A stretch of DNA of 64,000 bases, taken from assembly GCF_029227915.1 (NCBI RefSeq), contig NC_079886.1:4836001-4900000 (forward strand), read 5' to 3'. The notes beneath the pieces were generated by a model. It saw nothing but the letters and a program-made list of their open reading frames with translations, did not search any database and was not told where the DNA came from. Source of the stretch: Hydractinia symbiolongicarpus. Taxonomy: Eukaryota; Cnidaria; Hydrozoa; Anthoathecata; Hydractiniidae. Positions 38,652 through 51,547 of the stretch are shown piece after piece (position 1 is the first letter of the stretch; each line of letters opens with the position of its first letter). A program made the position numbers and the translations under genes.

Positions 38652-39466
38652 AACATTCTCCTTAATTTGACATGATTGCTGGAATTCAACGATTACACTG
38701 GGTGCTGTGATAGCGCTTCATTTAAAAATTTAGATAAATAAGTCATTTTTTGATGTGGGACCAATCCTAGCCGTTAGCGTGCGCCAAAGAAGTGGAGACA
38801 GTTTCAAAAACTACATTTCATTGACTTTCTAACGGTATCAGTCCGTTTGAGTTACAACGGTTGCGTCACATATTAGTACCAACATGTATTTAGCGATATT
38901 TTTCTGATATTACTAGGTTGAATCGCTTTTAACTATGGAACGATTGGCTGTGGGACTTAATTGGACTGATTATGGACTGTGACCTTGTAAATGTGATAAA
39001 AAAGACAATTGGACTCCAAGAAATAACATTCTTCTTAATTTGACATGGTTGCTTGAACTCAGCAGTTTCACTGGCGTTGTGGTAGCGCTTTATTTAAAAA
39101 TTTAGATAAAAAAGTCAATATTTACTGTGGGATCAATCCTAGCTGTTAGCGCGCTAAAGAAATAGAGACAGTTTCAAAAACTACATTCAATTGAATTTTT
39201 AACGGTGTCAGTCCGTTTGAGTTACAACGGTTGGGTCACATTTTCGTACCAACTTCTATTTAGCGATATTTTTCGGATATTACTAGGTTGAATCGCTTTT
39301 AACAATGGAACGATTGACTGTGGGACTTAATTGGACTGATTATGAACTGTGACCTTGTAAATGTGATAAATGAGACAATTGGACTCCAAGAAATAACATT
39401 CTTCTTAAATTGGCATGATTGCCGGAACTCAGCGACTACACTGGGCGCTGTGGCATCGCTTCATTT
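38652..39466 (+). repeat. Copy 2 of the 815-bp segment
   Basis: Partner of 36,790-37,604. Beyond its right edge the array continues with a B-type monomer instead of the D-type monomer found after copy 1. Confidence 0.78.
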
Positions 39467-41185
39467 AACATTTTAGATAAATAAGTCATTTTTTGATGTG
39501 GGACCAATCTTAGCCGTTAGCGCGCGCTGAAGAAATAGAGAAAGTTTCAAAAGTTTTATTTCATGGACTTTCTAACGGTTTCAGTCCGTTTGAGTTACAA
39601 CGGTTGCGTCACATATTGGTACCAACATTTATTAAGCGATATTTTTCTAATATTACTAGTTTGCATCGCTTTTTACAGTGAAACGATTGACTGTGGGACT
39701 TAATTGAACTGATTTTGGACTTTCACATTACAAATGTGATAAATGAGACAAATGGAATTCAAGAAATAACATTCTCCTTAATTTGACATGATTGCTGGAA
39801 TTCAACGATTACACTGGGTGCTGTGATAGCGCTTCATTTAAAAATTTAGATAAATATGTCATTTTTTGATGTGGGACCAATCCTAGCCGTTAGCGTGCGC
39901 CAAAGAAATGGAGACAGTTTTAAAAACTACATTTCATTGACTTTCTAACGGTATCAGTCCGTTTGAGTTACAACGGTTGCGTCACATATTGGTAACAACA
40001 TTTATTAAGCGATATTTTTCTAATATTACTAGTTTGCATCGCTTTTTACAGTGAAACGATTGACTGTGGGACTTAATTGAACTGATTTTGGACTTTCACA
40101 TTGTAAATGTGATAAATGAGACAAATGGACTTCAAGAAATAACATTCTCCTTAATTTGACATGATTGCTTGAACTCAGCAGTTACACTGACTTTTTGGTA
40201 GCGCTTTATTTAAAAATTTAGACAAAAAAGTCAATATTTACTGTGGGACCGATCCTAGCTGTTAGCGCGCTAAAGAAATAGAGACAGTTTCAAAAATTAC
40301 ATTCACTTGAATTTTTAACGGTGTCAGTCCGTTTGAGTTACAACGGTTGGGTCACATTTTCGTACCAACCTCTATTTAGCGATATTTTTCGGATATTACT
40401 AGGTTAAATCGCTTTTAACAATGGAACGATTGACTGTGGGACTTAATTGGACTGATTATGGACTGTGACCTTGTAAATGTGAGAAATGAGACAATTGGAC
40501 TCCAAGAAATAACATCCTTCTTAAATTGGCATGATTGCCGGAACTCAGTGATTACACTGGGTGCTGTGGCATCGCTTCATTTAAAAATGTAGGTAAATAA
40601 GTCATTTTTTACTGTGAGACCAATCCTAGTCGTTATCGCGCACTGAAGAAATACAGACAGTTTCAAAAACTACATTTCATTGACTTTTTAACGGTATCAG
40701 TCCGTTTGAGTTACAACGGTTGCGTCACATATTGGTAACAACATGTATTTAGCGATATTTTTCTTATATTACTAGGTTGCATCGCTTTTAGCAGTGAAAC
40801 AATTGACTGTGGGACTTAATTGAACTGACTTTGGGCTTTAACATTATTAATGTGATAAAAGAGACAATTGGACTAAAAGAGATAACATTCTCCTTACTTT
40901 GACATAATTGCTGGAGTTTAGCGATTTCACTGGGCTCTGTGATAGCGCTTTATTTAAAAATTTAGATAAAAAAGTCAATATTTACTGTGGACCAATCCTA
41001 GCTGTTAGCGCGCTAAAGAAATAGAGACAGTTTCAAAAACTACATTCAATTGAATTTTTAACGGTGTCAGTCCGTTTGAGTTACAATGGTTGGGTCACAT
41101 TTTCGTACCAACTTCTATTTAGCGATATTTTTCAGATATTACTAGGTTGAATCGCTTTTAACAATGGAACGATTGACTGTGGGAT

Positions 41186-41558
41186 TTAATTGGACTGATT
41201 ATGGACTGTGACCTTGTAAATGTGATAAATGAGACAATTGGACTCCAAGAAATAACATTCTTCTTAAATTGGCATGATTGCCGGAACTCAGCGATTACAC
41301 TGGGCGCTGTGGCATCGCCTCATTTAAAAATGTAGGTAAATAAGTCATTTTTTACCGTGGGACCAATCCTAGTCGTTATCGCGCACTAAAGAAATAGAGA
41401 CAGTTTCAAAAACTACATTTCATTGACTTTCTAACGGTATCAGTCCGTTTGAGTTACAACGGTTGCGTCACATATTGGTAACAACATGTATTTAGCGATA
41501 TTTTTCTTATATTACTAGGTTGCATCGCTTTTAGCAGTGAAACGATTGACTGTGGGAC
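41186..41558 (+). repeat. Reference monomer, type D
   Basis: A 373-bp monomer with TTAATTGGACTGATTATGG, GACCTTGTAAATGTGATAAA, TTGGCATGATTGCCGGAAC, GGTAAATAAGTC and CCTAGTCGTTATCGCGCACT. It keeps the core AACGG, CCGTTTGAGTTAC and TTGCGTCA. Type D occurs from about 31.9 kb to 41.6 kb and again at 59.7-61.8 kb. Confidence 0.85.
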
Positions 41559-41931
41559 TTAATTGAACTGACTTTGGACTTTGACATTATAAATGTGATA
41601 AAAGAGACAATTGGACTACAAGAGAAAACATTCTCCTTAATTTGACATGATTGCTGGAATTCAGCGATTTCACTGGGCTCTGTGATAGCGCTTCATTTAA
41701 AAGTTTAGATAAATCAGTCATTTTTTGATGTGGGACCAATCTTAGCCGTTAGTGCGCGCTGAAGAAATAGAGAAAGTTTCAAAAGCTACATTTCATTGAC
41801 TTTCTAACGGTATCAGTCTGTTTGAGTTACAACGGTTGCGTCACATATTGGTGCCAACATGTATTTAGCGATATTTTTCTAATATTACTATTTTGCATCG
41901 CTTTTAGCAGTAAAACGATTGACTGTGGGAC

Positions 41932-42289
41932 TTAATTGAACTGATTTTGGACTTTCACATTACAAATGTGATAAATGAGACAAATGGAATTCAAGAAATA
42001 ACATTCTCCTTAATTTGACATGATTGCTGGAATTCAACGATTACACTGGGTGCTGTGATAGCGCTTCATTTAAAAATTTAGATAAAAAAGTCATTTTTCA
42101 TGTGGGACCAATCGCGCTGAAGAAATAGAGAAAGTTTCAAAAGCTACATTTCATTGACTTTCTAACGGTATCAGTCCGTTTGAGTTACAACGGTTGCGTC
42201 ACATATTGGTGCCAACATGTATTTAGCGATATTTTTCTAATATTACTATATTGCATCGCTTTTAGCAGTGAAACGATTGACTGTGGGAC
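41932..42289 (+). repeat. 358-bp monomer with 14-bp deletion
   Basis: GTGGGACCAATC runs straight into GCGCTGAAG. The 14 bases TTAGCCGTTAGCGC are missing, which removes one arm of the AGCGCGCGCT palindrome. The monomer also reads TTTTTCATGTGG in place of TTTTTTGATGTGG. Confidence 0.9.
42157..42204 (+). other. Conserved core of the monomer (representative copy)
   Basis: The stretch from GACTTTCTAACGG through CCGTTTGAGTTACAACGG to TTGCGTCACAT changes little between subfamilies A, B, C and D, while the bases from about 90 to 215 of the monomer vary freely. It contains an AACGG-TATCAGT-CCGTT inverted repeat (42,164-42,180) and TTGCGTCA (42,194-42,201). Conservation is what I see; a role as a protein-binding site is inference. 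Confidence 0.55.
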
Positions 42290-42661
42290 TTAATTGAACT
42301 GACTTTCGACTTTGAAATTATAAATGTGATAAAAGAGACAATTGGACTGCAAGAGATAACATTCTCCTTAATTTGACATGATTGCTGGAATTCAGCGATT
42401 TCACCGGGCGCTGTGATAGCGCTTCATTTAAAAATTTAGATAAATAAGTCATTTTTTGATGTGGGACCAATCTTAGCCGTTAGCGCGCGTTAAGAAATAC
42501 AGAAAGTTTCAAAAGCTACATTTCATGGACTTTCTAACGGTTTAAATCCGTTTGAGTTACAACGGTTGCGTCACATATTGGTACCAACATTTATTTAGCC
42601 ATATTTTTCTAATATGACTAGTTTGCATCGCTTTTTACAGTGAAACGATTGACTGTGGGAC
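42290..42661 (+). repeat. Reference monomer, type B
   Basis: A 372-bp monomer with TTAATTGAACTGACTTTCG, the EcoRI site in TGCTGGAATTCAGCG, the inverted repeat GCGCT-GTGAT-AGCGC at 42,408-42,422, and the 3' core. This copy reads GCGCGCGTTAAG where others have GCGCGCGCTGAAG. Confidence 0.88.
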
Positions 42662-43034
42662 TTAATTGAACTGATTTTGGACTTTCACATTATAAATGTG
42701 ATAAATGAGACAATTGGACTTCAAGAAATAACATTCTCCTTAATTTGACATGATTGCTGGAATTCAACGATTACACTGGGTGCTGTGATAGCGCTTCATT
42801 TATAAATTTAGATAAATAAGTCATTTTTTGATGTGGGACCAAACCTAGCCGTTAGCGTGCGCCAAAAAAATGGAGACAGTTTCAAAAACTACATTTAATT
42901 GACTTTTTAACGGTATCAGTTCGCTGGAGTTACAACGGTTGCGTCACATATTGGTGCCAACATGTATTTAGCGAAATTTTTCTAATATTGCTATATTGCA
43001 TCGCTTTTAGCAGTGAAACGATTGACTGTGGGAC
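42662..43034 (+). repeat. Reference monomer, type C
   Basis: A 373-bp monomer with TTAATTGAACTGATTTTGG and the perfect inverted repeat TCACATT-ATA-AATGTGA at 42,685-42,701, which B monomers lack. It also has GACTTCAAGAAATAAC and CAACGATTACACTGGGTGCT. Confidence 0.88.
42685..42701. other. Type-C hairpin TCACATT-ATA-AATGTGA (representative copy)
   Basis: A perfect 7-bp inverted repeat with a 3-base loop, found in type C monomers. In B monomers the left arm is TTGAAATT and cannot pair fully. Some C copies (for example at 26,050 and 30,120) read CACAATATAAATCTG and have lost it. Confidence 0.6.
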
Positions 43035-43780
43035 TTAATTGAACTGACTTTCGACTTTGAAATTATAAATGTGATAAAAGAGACAATTGGACTACAAGAG
43101 ATAACATTCTCCTTAATTTGACATGATTGCTGGAATTCAGCGATTTCACCGGGCGCTGTGATAGCGCTTCATTTAAAAATTTAGATAAATAAGTCATTTT
43201 TTGATGTGGGACCAATCTTAGCCGTTAGCGCGCGCTGAAGAAATAGAGAAAGTTTCAAAAGGTACATTTGATGGACTTTCTAACGGTTTAAGTCCGTTTG
43301 AGTTACAACGGTTGCGTCACATATTGGTACCAACATTTATTTAGCCATATTTTTCTAATATGACTAGTTTGCATCGCTTTTTACAGTGAAACGATTGACT
43401 GTGGGACTTAATTGAACTGATTTTGGACTTTCACATTATAAATGTGATGAATGAGACAATTGGACTTCAAGAAATAACATTCTCCTTAATTTGACATGAT
43501 TGCTGGAATTCAACGATTACACTGGGTGCTGTGATAGCGCTTCATTTAAAAATTTAGATAAATAAGTCATTTTTTGATGTGGGACCAATTTTAGCCGTTA
43601 GCGCGCGCTGAAGAAATAGAGAAAGTTTCAAAAGCTACATTTCCTGGACTTTCTAACGGTTTAAGTCCGTTTGAGTTACAACGGTTGCGTCACATATTGC
43701 TACCAACATTTATTTAGCCATATTTTTCTAATATGACTAGTTTGCATCGCTTTTTACAGTGAAACGATTGACTGTGGGAC

Positions 43781-44138
43781 TTAATTGAACTGATTTTGGA
43801 CTTTCACATTATAAATGTGATAAATGAGACAATTGGACTTCAAGAAATAACATTCTCCTTAATTTGACATGATTGCTGGAATTCAACGATTACACTGGGT
43901 GCTGTGATAGCGCTTCATTTAAAAATTTAGATAAATAAGTCATTTTTCATGTGGGACCAATCGCGCTGAAGAAATAGAGAAAGTTTCAAAAGCTACATTT
44001 CATTGACTTTCTAACGGTATCAGTCCGTTTGAGTTACAACGGTTGCGTCACATATTGGTGCCAACATGTATTTAGCGATATTTTTCTAATATTACTATAT
44101 TGCATCGCTTTTAGCAGTGAAACAATTGACTGTGGGAC
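43781..44138 (+). repeat. 358-bp monomer with 14-bp deletion
   Basis: Same deletion (junction string at 43,960). It is the second of two adjacent C monomers and has a counterpart 5,188 bp downstream. Confidence 0.9.
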
Positions 44139-45488
44139 TTAATTGAACTGACTTTCGACTTTGAAATTATAAATGTGATAAAAGAGACAATTGGACTGCA
44201 AGAGATAACATTCTCCTTAATTTGACATGATTGCTGGAATTCAGCGATTTCACCGGGCGCTGTGATAGCGCTTCATTTAAAAATTTAGATAAATAAGTCA
44301 TTTTTTGATGTGGGACCAATCTTAGCCGTTAGCGCGCGTTAAGAAATACAGAAAGTTTCAAAAGCTACATTTCATGGACTTTCTAACGGTTTAAGTCCGT
44401 TTGAGTTACAACGGTTGCGTCACATATTGGTACCAACATTTATTTAGCCATATTTTTCTAATATGACTAGTTTGCATCGCTTTTTACAGTGAAACGATTG
44501 ACTGTGGGACTTAATTGAACTGATTTTGGACTTTCACATTATAAATGTGATAAATGAGACAATTGGACTTCAAGAAATAACATTCTCCTTAATTTGACAT
44601 GATTGCTGGAATTCAACGATTACACTGGGTGCTGTGATAGCGCTTCATTTATAAATTTAGATAAATAAGTCATTTTTTGATGTGGGACCAAACCTAGCCG
44701 TTAGCGTGCGCCAAAAAAATGGAGACATTTTCAAAAACTACATTTAATTGACTTTTTAACGGTATCAGTTCGCTGGAGTTACAACGGTTGCGTCACATAT
44801 TATTGCCAACATGTATTTAGCGAAATTTTTCTAATATTGCTATATTGCATCGCTTTTAGCAGTGAAACGATTGACTGTGGGACTTAATTGAACTGACTTT
44901 CGACTTTAAAATTATAAATGTGATAAAAGAGACAATTGGACTACAAGAGATAACATTCTCCTTAATTTGACCTGATTGCTGGAATTCAGCGATTTCACCG
45001 GGCGCTGTGATAGCGCTTCATTTAAAAATTTAGATAAATAAGTCATTTTTTGATGTGGAACCAATCTTAGCCGTTAGCGCGCGCTGAAGAAATAGAGAAA
45101 GTTTCAAAAGCTACATTTGATTGACTTTCTAACGGTTTAAGTCCGTTTGAGTTACAACGGTTGCGTCACATATTGGTACCAACATTTATTTAGCCATATT
45201 TTTCTAATATGACTAGTTTGCATCGCTTTTTACAGTGAAACGATTGACTGTGGGACTTAATTGAACTGATTTTGGACTTTCACATTATAAATGTGATGAA
45301 TGAGACAATTGGACTTCAAGAAATAACATTCTCCTTAATTTGACATGATTGCTGGAATTCAACGATTACACTGGGTGCTGTGATAGCGCTTCATTTAAAA
45401 CTTTAGATAAATAAGTCATTTTTTGATGTGGGACCAATCTTAGCCGTTAGTGCGCGCTGAAGAAATAGAGAAAGTTTTAATTGCCACA
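43998..45488 (+). repeat. 1,491-bp B/C tetramer HOR, copy 1
   Basis: Four monomers in the order B-C-B-C, repeated directly at 45,489-46,979. Anchors 1,491 bp apart: AACAATTGAC at 44,121 and 45,612, TATTGCCAAC at 44,801 and 46,292. One monomer carries the private set GGAGACATTTTC, CAGTTCGCTGGAG and GCGAAATTTTTC. Confidence 0.88.
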
Positions 45489-46979
45489 TTTCATTGACTT
45501 TCTAACGGTATCAGTCCGTTTGAGTTACAACGGTTGCGTCACATATTGGTGCCAACATGTATTTAGCGATATTTTTCTAATATTACTATATTGCATCGCT
45601 TTTAGCAGTGAAACAATTGACTGTGGGACTTAATTGAACTGACTTTCGACTTTGAAATTATAAATGTGATAAAAGAGACAATTGGACTGCAAGAGATAAC
45701 ATTCTCCTTAATTTGACATGATTGCTGGAATTCAGCGATTTCACCGGGCGCTGTGATAGCGCTTCATTTAAAAATTTAGATAAATAAGTCATTTTTTGAT
45801 GTGGGACCAATCTTAGCCGTTAGCGCGCGTTAAGAAATACAGAAAGTTTCAAAAGCTACATTTCATGGACTTTCTAACGGTTTAAGTCCGTTTGAGTTAC
45901 AACGGTTGCGTCACATATTGGTACCAACATTTATTTAGCCATATTTTTCTAATATGACTAGTTTGCATCGCTTTTTACAGTGAAACGATTGACTGTGGGA
46001 CTTAATTGAACTGATTTTGGACTTTCACATTATAAATGTGATAAATGAGACAATTGGACTTCAAGAAATAACATTCTCCTTAATTTGACATGATTGCTGG
46101 AATTCAACGATTACACTGGGTGCTGTGATAGCGCTTCATTTATAAATTTAGATAAATAAGTCATTTTTTGATGTGGGACCAAACCTAGCCGTTAGCGTGC
46201 GCCAAAAAAATGGAGACATTTTCAAAAACTACATTTAATTGACTTTTTAACGGTATCAGTTCGCTGGAGTTACAACGGTTGCGTCACATATTATTGCCAA
46301 CATGTATTTAGCGAAATTTTTCTAATATTGCTATATTGCATCGCTTTTAGCAGTGAAACGATTGACTGTGGGACTTAATTGAACTGACTTTCGACTTTAA
46401 AATTATAAATGTGATAAAAGAGACAATTGGACTACAAGAGATAACATTCTCCTTAATTTGACCTGATTGCTGGAATTCAGCGATTTCACCGGGCGCTGTG
46501 ATAGCGCTTCATTTAAAAATTTAGATAAATAAGTCATTTTTTGATGTGGAACCAATCTTAGCCGTTAGCGCGCGCTGAAGAAATAGAGAAAGTTTCAAAA
46601 GCTACATTTGATTGACTTTCTAACGGTTTAAGTCCGTTTGAGTTACAACGGTTGCGTCACATATTGGTACCAACATTTATTTAGCCATATTTTTCTAATA
46701 TGACTAGTTTGCATCGCTTTTTACAGTGAAACGATTGACTGTGGGACTTAATTGAACTGATTTTGGACTTTCACATTATAAATGTGATGAATGAGACAAT
46801 TGGACTTCAAGAAATAACATTCTCCTTAATTTGACATGATTGCTGGAATTCAACGATTACACTGGGTGCTGTGATAGCGCTTCATTTAAAACTTTAGATA
46901 AATAAGTCATTTTTTGATGTGGGACCAATCTTAGCCGTTAGTGCGCGCTGAAGAAATAGAGAAAGTTTTAATTGCCACA
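45489..46979 (+). repeat. 1,491-bp B/C tetramer HOR, copy 2
   Basis: Second copy. Its final monomer has TTTTAATTGCCACATTTC at about 46,967, as does the end of copy 1 at about 45,476. A partial third copy runs to about 47,630, where TTTATAAATTTAG is replaced by TTTAAAAATTTAG and the 14-bp-deletion form follows. Confidence 0.88.
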
Positions 46980-47492
46980 TTTCATTGACTTTCTAACGGT
47001 ATCAGTCCGTTTGAGTTACAACGGTTGCGTCACATATTGGTGCCAACATGTATTTAGCGATATTTTTCTAATATTACTATATTGCATCGCTTTTAGCAGT
47101 GAAACGATTGACTGTGGGACTTAATTGAACTGACTTTCGACTTTGAAATTATAAATGTGATAAAAGAGACAATTGGACTGCAAGAGATAACATTCTCCTT
47201 AATTTGACATGATTGCTGGAATTCAGCAATTTCACCGGGCGCTGTGATAGCGCTTCATTTAAAAATTTAGATAAATAAGTCATTTTTTGATGTGGGACCA
47301 ATCTTAGCCGTTAGCGCGCGTTAAGAAATACAGAAAGTTTCAAAAGCTACATTTCATGGACTTTCTAACGGTTTAAGTCCGTTTGAGTTACAACGGTTGC
47401 GTCACATATTGGTACCAACATTTATTTAGCCATATTTTTCTAATATGACTAGTTTGCATCGCTTTTTACAGTGAAACGATTGACTGTGGGAC

Positions 47493-47850
47493 TTAATTGA
47501 ACTGATTTTGGACTTTCACATTATAAATGTGATAAATGAGACAATTGGACTTCAAGAAATTACATTCTCCTTAATTTGACATGATTGCTGGAATTCAACG
47601 ATTACACTGGGTGCTGTGATAGCGCTTCATTTAAAAATTTAGATAAATAAGTCATTTTTCATGTGGGACCAATCGCGCTGAAGAAATAGAGAAAGTTTCA
47701 AAAGCTACATTTCATTGACTTTCTAACGGTATCAGTCTGTTTGAGTTACAACGGTTGCGTCACATATTGGTGCCAACATGTATTTAGCGATATTTTTCTA
47801 ATATTACTATATTGCATCGCTTTTAGCAGTGAAACGATTGACTGTGGGAC
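47493..47850 (+). repeat. 358-bp monomer with 14-bp deletion
   Basis: Same deletion (junction string at 47,672) with the extra private change GAAATTACATTCTCC, shared with the copy 3,697 bp downstream. Confidence 0.9.
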
Positions 47851-48968
47851 TTAATTGAACTGACTTTCGACTTTGAAATTATAAATGTGATAAAAGAGAC
47901 AATTGGACTGCAAGAGATAACATTCTCCTTAATTTGACATGATTGCTGGAATTCAGCGATTTCACCGGGCGCTGTGATAGCGCTTCATTTAAAAATTTAG
48001 ATAAATAAGTCATTTTTTGATGTGGGACCAATCTTAGCCGTTAGCGCGCGTTAAGAAATACAGAAAGTTTCAAAAGCTACATTTCATGGACTTTTTAACG
48101 GTTTAAATCCGTTTGAGTTACAACGGTTGCGTCACATATTGGTGCCAACATGTATTTAGCGAAATTTTTCTAATATTGCTATATTGCATCGCTTTTAGCA
48201 GTGAAACGATTGACTGTGGGACTTAATTGAACTGACTTTCGACTTTGAAATTATAAATGTGATAAAAGAGACAATTGGACTACAAGAGATAACATTCTCC
48301 TTAATTTGACATGATTGCTGGAATTCAGCGATTTCACCGGGCGCTGTGATAGCGCTTCATTTAAAAATTTAGATAAATAAGTCATTTTTTGATGTGGGAC
48401 CAATCTTAGCCGTTAGCGCGCGCTGAAGAAATAGAGAAAGTTTCAAAAGGTACATTTGATGGACTTTCTAACGGTTTAAGTCCGTTTGAGTTACAACGGT
48501 TGCGTCACATATTGGTACCAACATTTATTTAGCCATATTTTTCTAATATGACTAGTTTGCATCGCTTTTTACAGTGAAACGATTGACTGTGGGACTTAAT
48601 TGAACTGATTTTGGACTTTCACATTATAAATGTGATGAATGAGACAATTGGACTTCAAGAAATAACATTCTCCTTAATTTGACATGATTGCTGGAATTCA
48701 ACGATTACACTGGGTGCTGTGATAGCGCTTCATTTAAAAATTTAGATAAATAAGTCATTTTTTGATGTGGGACCAATTTTAGCCGTTAGCGCGCGCTGAA
48801 GAAATAGAGAAAGTTTCAAAAGCTACATTTCCTGGACTTTCTAACGGTTTAAGTCCGTTTGAGTTACAACGGTTGCGTCACATATTGGTACCAACATTTA
48901 TTTAGCCATATTTTTCTAATATGACTAGTTTGCATCGCTTTTTACAGTGAAACGATTGACTGTGGGAC

Positions 48969-49326
48969 TTAATTGAACTGATTTTGGACTTTCACATTAT
49001 AAATGTGATAAATGAGACAATTGGACTTCAAGAAATAACATTCTCCTTAATTTGACATGATTGCTGGAATTCAACGATTACACTGGGTGCTGTGATAGCG
49101 CTTCATTTAAAAATTTAGATAAATAAGTCATTTTTCATGTGGGACCAATCGCGCTGAAGAAATAGAGAAAGTTTCAAAAGCTACATTTCATTGACTTTCT
49201 AACGGTATCAGTCCGTTTGAGTTACAACGGTTGCGTCACATATTGGTGCCAACATGTATTTAGCGATATTTTTCTAATATTACTATATTGCATCGCTTTT
49301 AGCAGTGAAACAATTGACTGTGGGAC
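48969..49326 (+). repeat. 358-bp monomer with 14-bp deletion
   Basis: Same deletion (junction string at 49,148). It is the counterpart of the one at 43,781-44,138. Confidence 0.9.
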
Positions 49327-51189
49327 TTAATTGAACTGACTTTCGACTTTGAAATTATAAATGTGATAAAAGAGACAATTGGACTGCAAGAGATAACATT
49401 CTCCTTAATTTGACATGATTGCTGGAATTCAGCGATTTCACCGGGCGCTGTGATAGCGCTTCATTTAAAAATTTAGATAAATAAGTCATTTTTTGATGTG
49501 GGACCAATCTTAGCCGTTAGCGCGCGTTAAGAAATACAGAAAGTTTCAAAAGCTACATTTCATGGACTTTCTAACGGTTTAAGTCCGTTTGAGTTACAAC
49601 GGTTGCGTCACATATTGGTACCAACATTTATTTAGCCATATTTTTCTAATATGACTAGTTTGCATCGCTTTTTACAGTGAAACGATTGACTGTGGGACTT
49701 AATTGAACTGATTTTGGACTTTCACATTATAAATGTGATAAATGAGACAATTGGACTTCAAGAAATAACATTCTCCTTAATTTGACATGATTGCTGGAAT
49801 TCAACGATTACACTGGGTGCTGTGATAGCGCTTCATTTATAAATTTAGATAAATAAGTCATTTTTTGATGTGGGACCAAACCTAGCCGTTAGCGTGCGCC
49901 AAAAAAATGGAGACATTTTCAAAAACTACATTTAATTGACTTTTTAACGGTATCAGTTCGCTGGAGTTACAACGGTTGCGTCACATATTATTGCCAACAT
50001 GTATTTAGCGAAATTTTTCTAATATTGCTATATTGCATCGCTTTTAGCAGTGAAACGATTGACTGTGGGACTTAATTGAACTGACTTTCGACTTTAAAAT
50101 TATAAATGTGATAAAAGAGACAATTGGACTACAAGAGATAACATTCTCCTTAATTTGACCTGATTGCTGGAATTCAGCGATTTCACCGGGCGCTGTGATA
50201 GCGCTTCATTTAAAAATTTAGATAAATAAGTCATTTTTTGATGTGGAACCAATCTTAGCCGTTAGCGCGCGCTGAAGAAATAGAGAAAGTTTCAAAAGCT
50301 ACATTTGATTGACTTTCTAACGGTTTAAGTCCGTTTGAGTTACAACGGTTGCGTCACATATTGGTACCAACATTTATTTAGCCATATTTTTCTAATATGA
50401 CTAGTTTGCATCGCTTTTTACAGTGAAACGATTGACTGTGGGACTTAATTGAACTGATTTTGGACTTTCACATTATAAATGTGATGAATGAGACAATTGG
50501 ACTTCAAGAAATAACATTCTCCTTAATTTGACATGATTGCTGGAATTCAACGATTACACTGGGTGCTGTGATAGCGCTTCATTTAAAACTTTAGATAAAT
50601 AAGTCATTTTTTGATGTGGGACCAATCTTAGCCGTTAGTGCGCGCTGAAGAAATAGAGAAAGTTTTAATTGCCACATTTCATTGACTTTCTAACGGTATC
50701 AGTCCGTTTGAGTTACAACGGTTGCGTCACATATTGGTGCCAACATGTATTTAGCGATATTTTTCTAATATTACTATATTGCATCGCTTTTAGCAGTGAA
50801 ACGATTGACTGTGGGACTTAATTGAACTGACTTTCGACTTTGAAATTATAAATGTGATAAAAGAGACAATTGGACTGCAAGAGATAACATTCTCCTTAAT
50901 TTGACATGATTGCTGGAATTCAGCAATTTCACCGGGCGCTGTGATAGCGCTTCATTTAAAAATTTAGATAAATAAGTCATTTTTTGATGTGGGACCAATC
51001 TTAGCCGTTAGCGCGCGTTAAGAAATACAGAAAGTTTCAAAAGCTACATTTCATGGACTTTCTAACGGTTTAAGTCCGTTTGAGTTACAACGGTTGCGTC
51101 ACATATTGGTACCAACATTTATTTAGCCATATTTTTCTAATATGACTAGTTTGCATCGCTTTTTACAGTGAAACGATTGACTGTGGGAC

Positions 51190-51547
51190 TTAATTGAACT
51201 GATTTTGGACTTTCACATTATAAATGTGATAAATGAGACAATTGGACTTCAAGAAATTACATTCTCCTTAATTTGACATGATTGCTGGAATTCAACGATT
51301 ACACTGGGTGCTGTGATAGCGCTTCATTTAAAAATTTAGATAAATAAGTCATTTTTCATGTGGGACCAATCGCGCTGAAGAAATAGAGAAAGTTTCAAAA
51401 GCTACATTTCATTGACTTTCTAACGGTATCAGTCTGTTTGAGTTACAACGGTTGCGTCACATATTGGTGCCAACATGTATTTAGCGATATTTTTCTAATA
51501 TTACTATATTGCATCGCTTTTAGCAGTGAAACGATTGACTGTGGGAC
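51190..51547 (+). repeat. 358-bp monomer with 14-bp deletion
   Basis: Same deletion (junction string at 51,369). It is the counterpart of 47,493-47,850 and shares the GAAATTACATT change. Confidence 0.9.

Larger units (their letters stand above)
36954..41931 (+). repeat. Mixed B, C and D subarray
   Basis: Type D monomers (TTGGACTGATTATGGACTG, TTGGCATGATTGCCGGAAC, CCTAGTCGTTATCGCGCACT) and monomers with ATTCAATTGAATTTTTAACG and GGTTGGGTCACATTTTCG are interspersed with B and C monomers. The string CTTCTATTTA occurs at 37,391, 39,253 and 41,113 (1,862 and 1,860 bp, five monomers), with a related CCTCTATTTA at 40,370. No non-satellite sequence was seen. Confidence 0.8.

Noticed and set aside
42380-42412. 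Possible CENP-B box (TTCG, four bases, A, two bases, CGGG) at TTCAGCGATTTCACCGGGCG
   Set aside because: CGGG is present, but the required TTCG and A are not at the right spacing, so it does not match the core motif.
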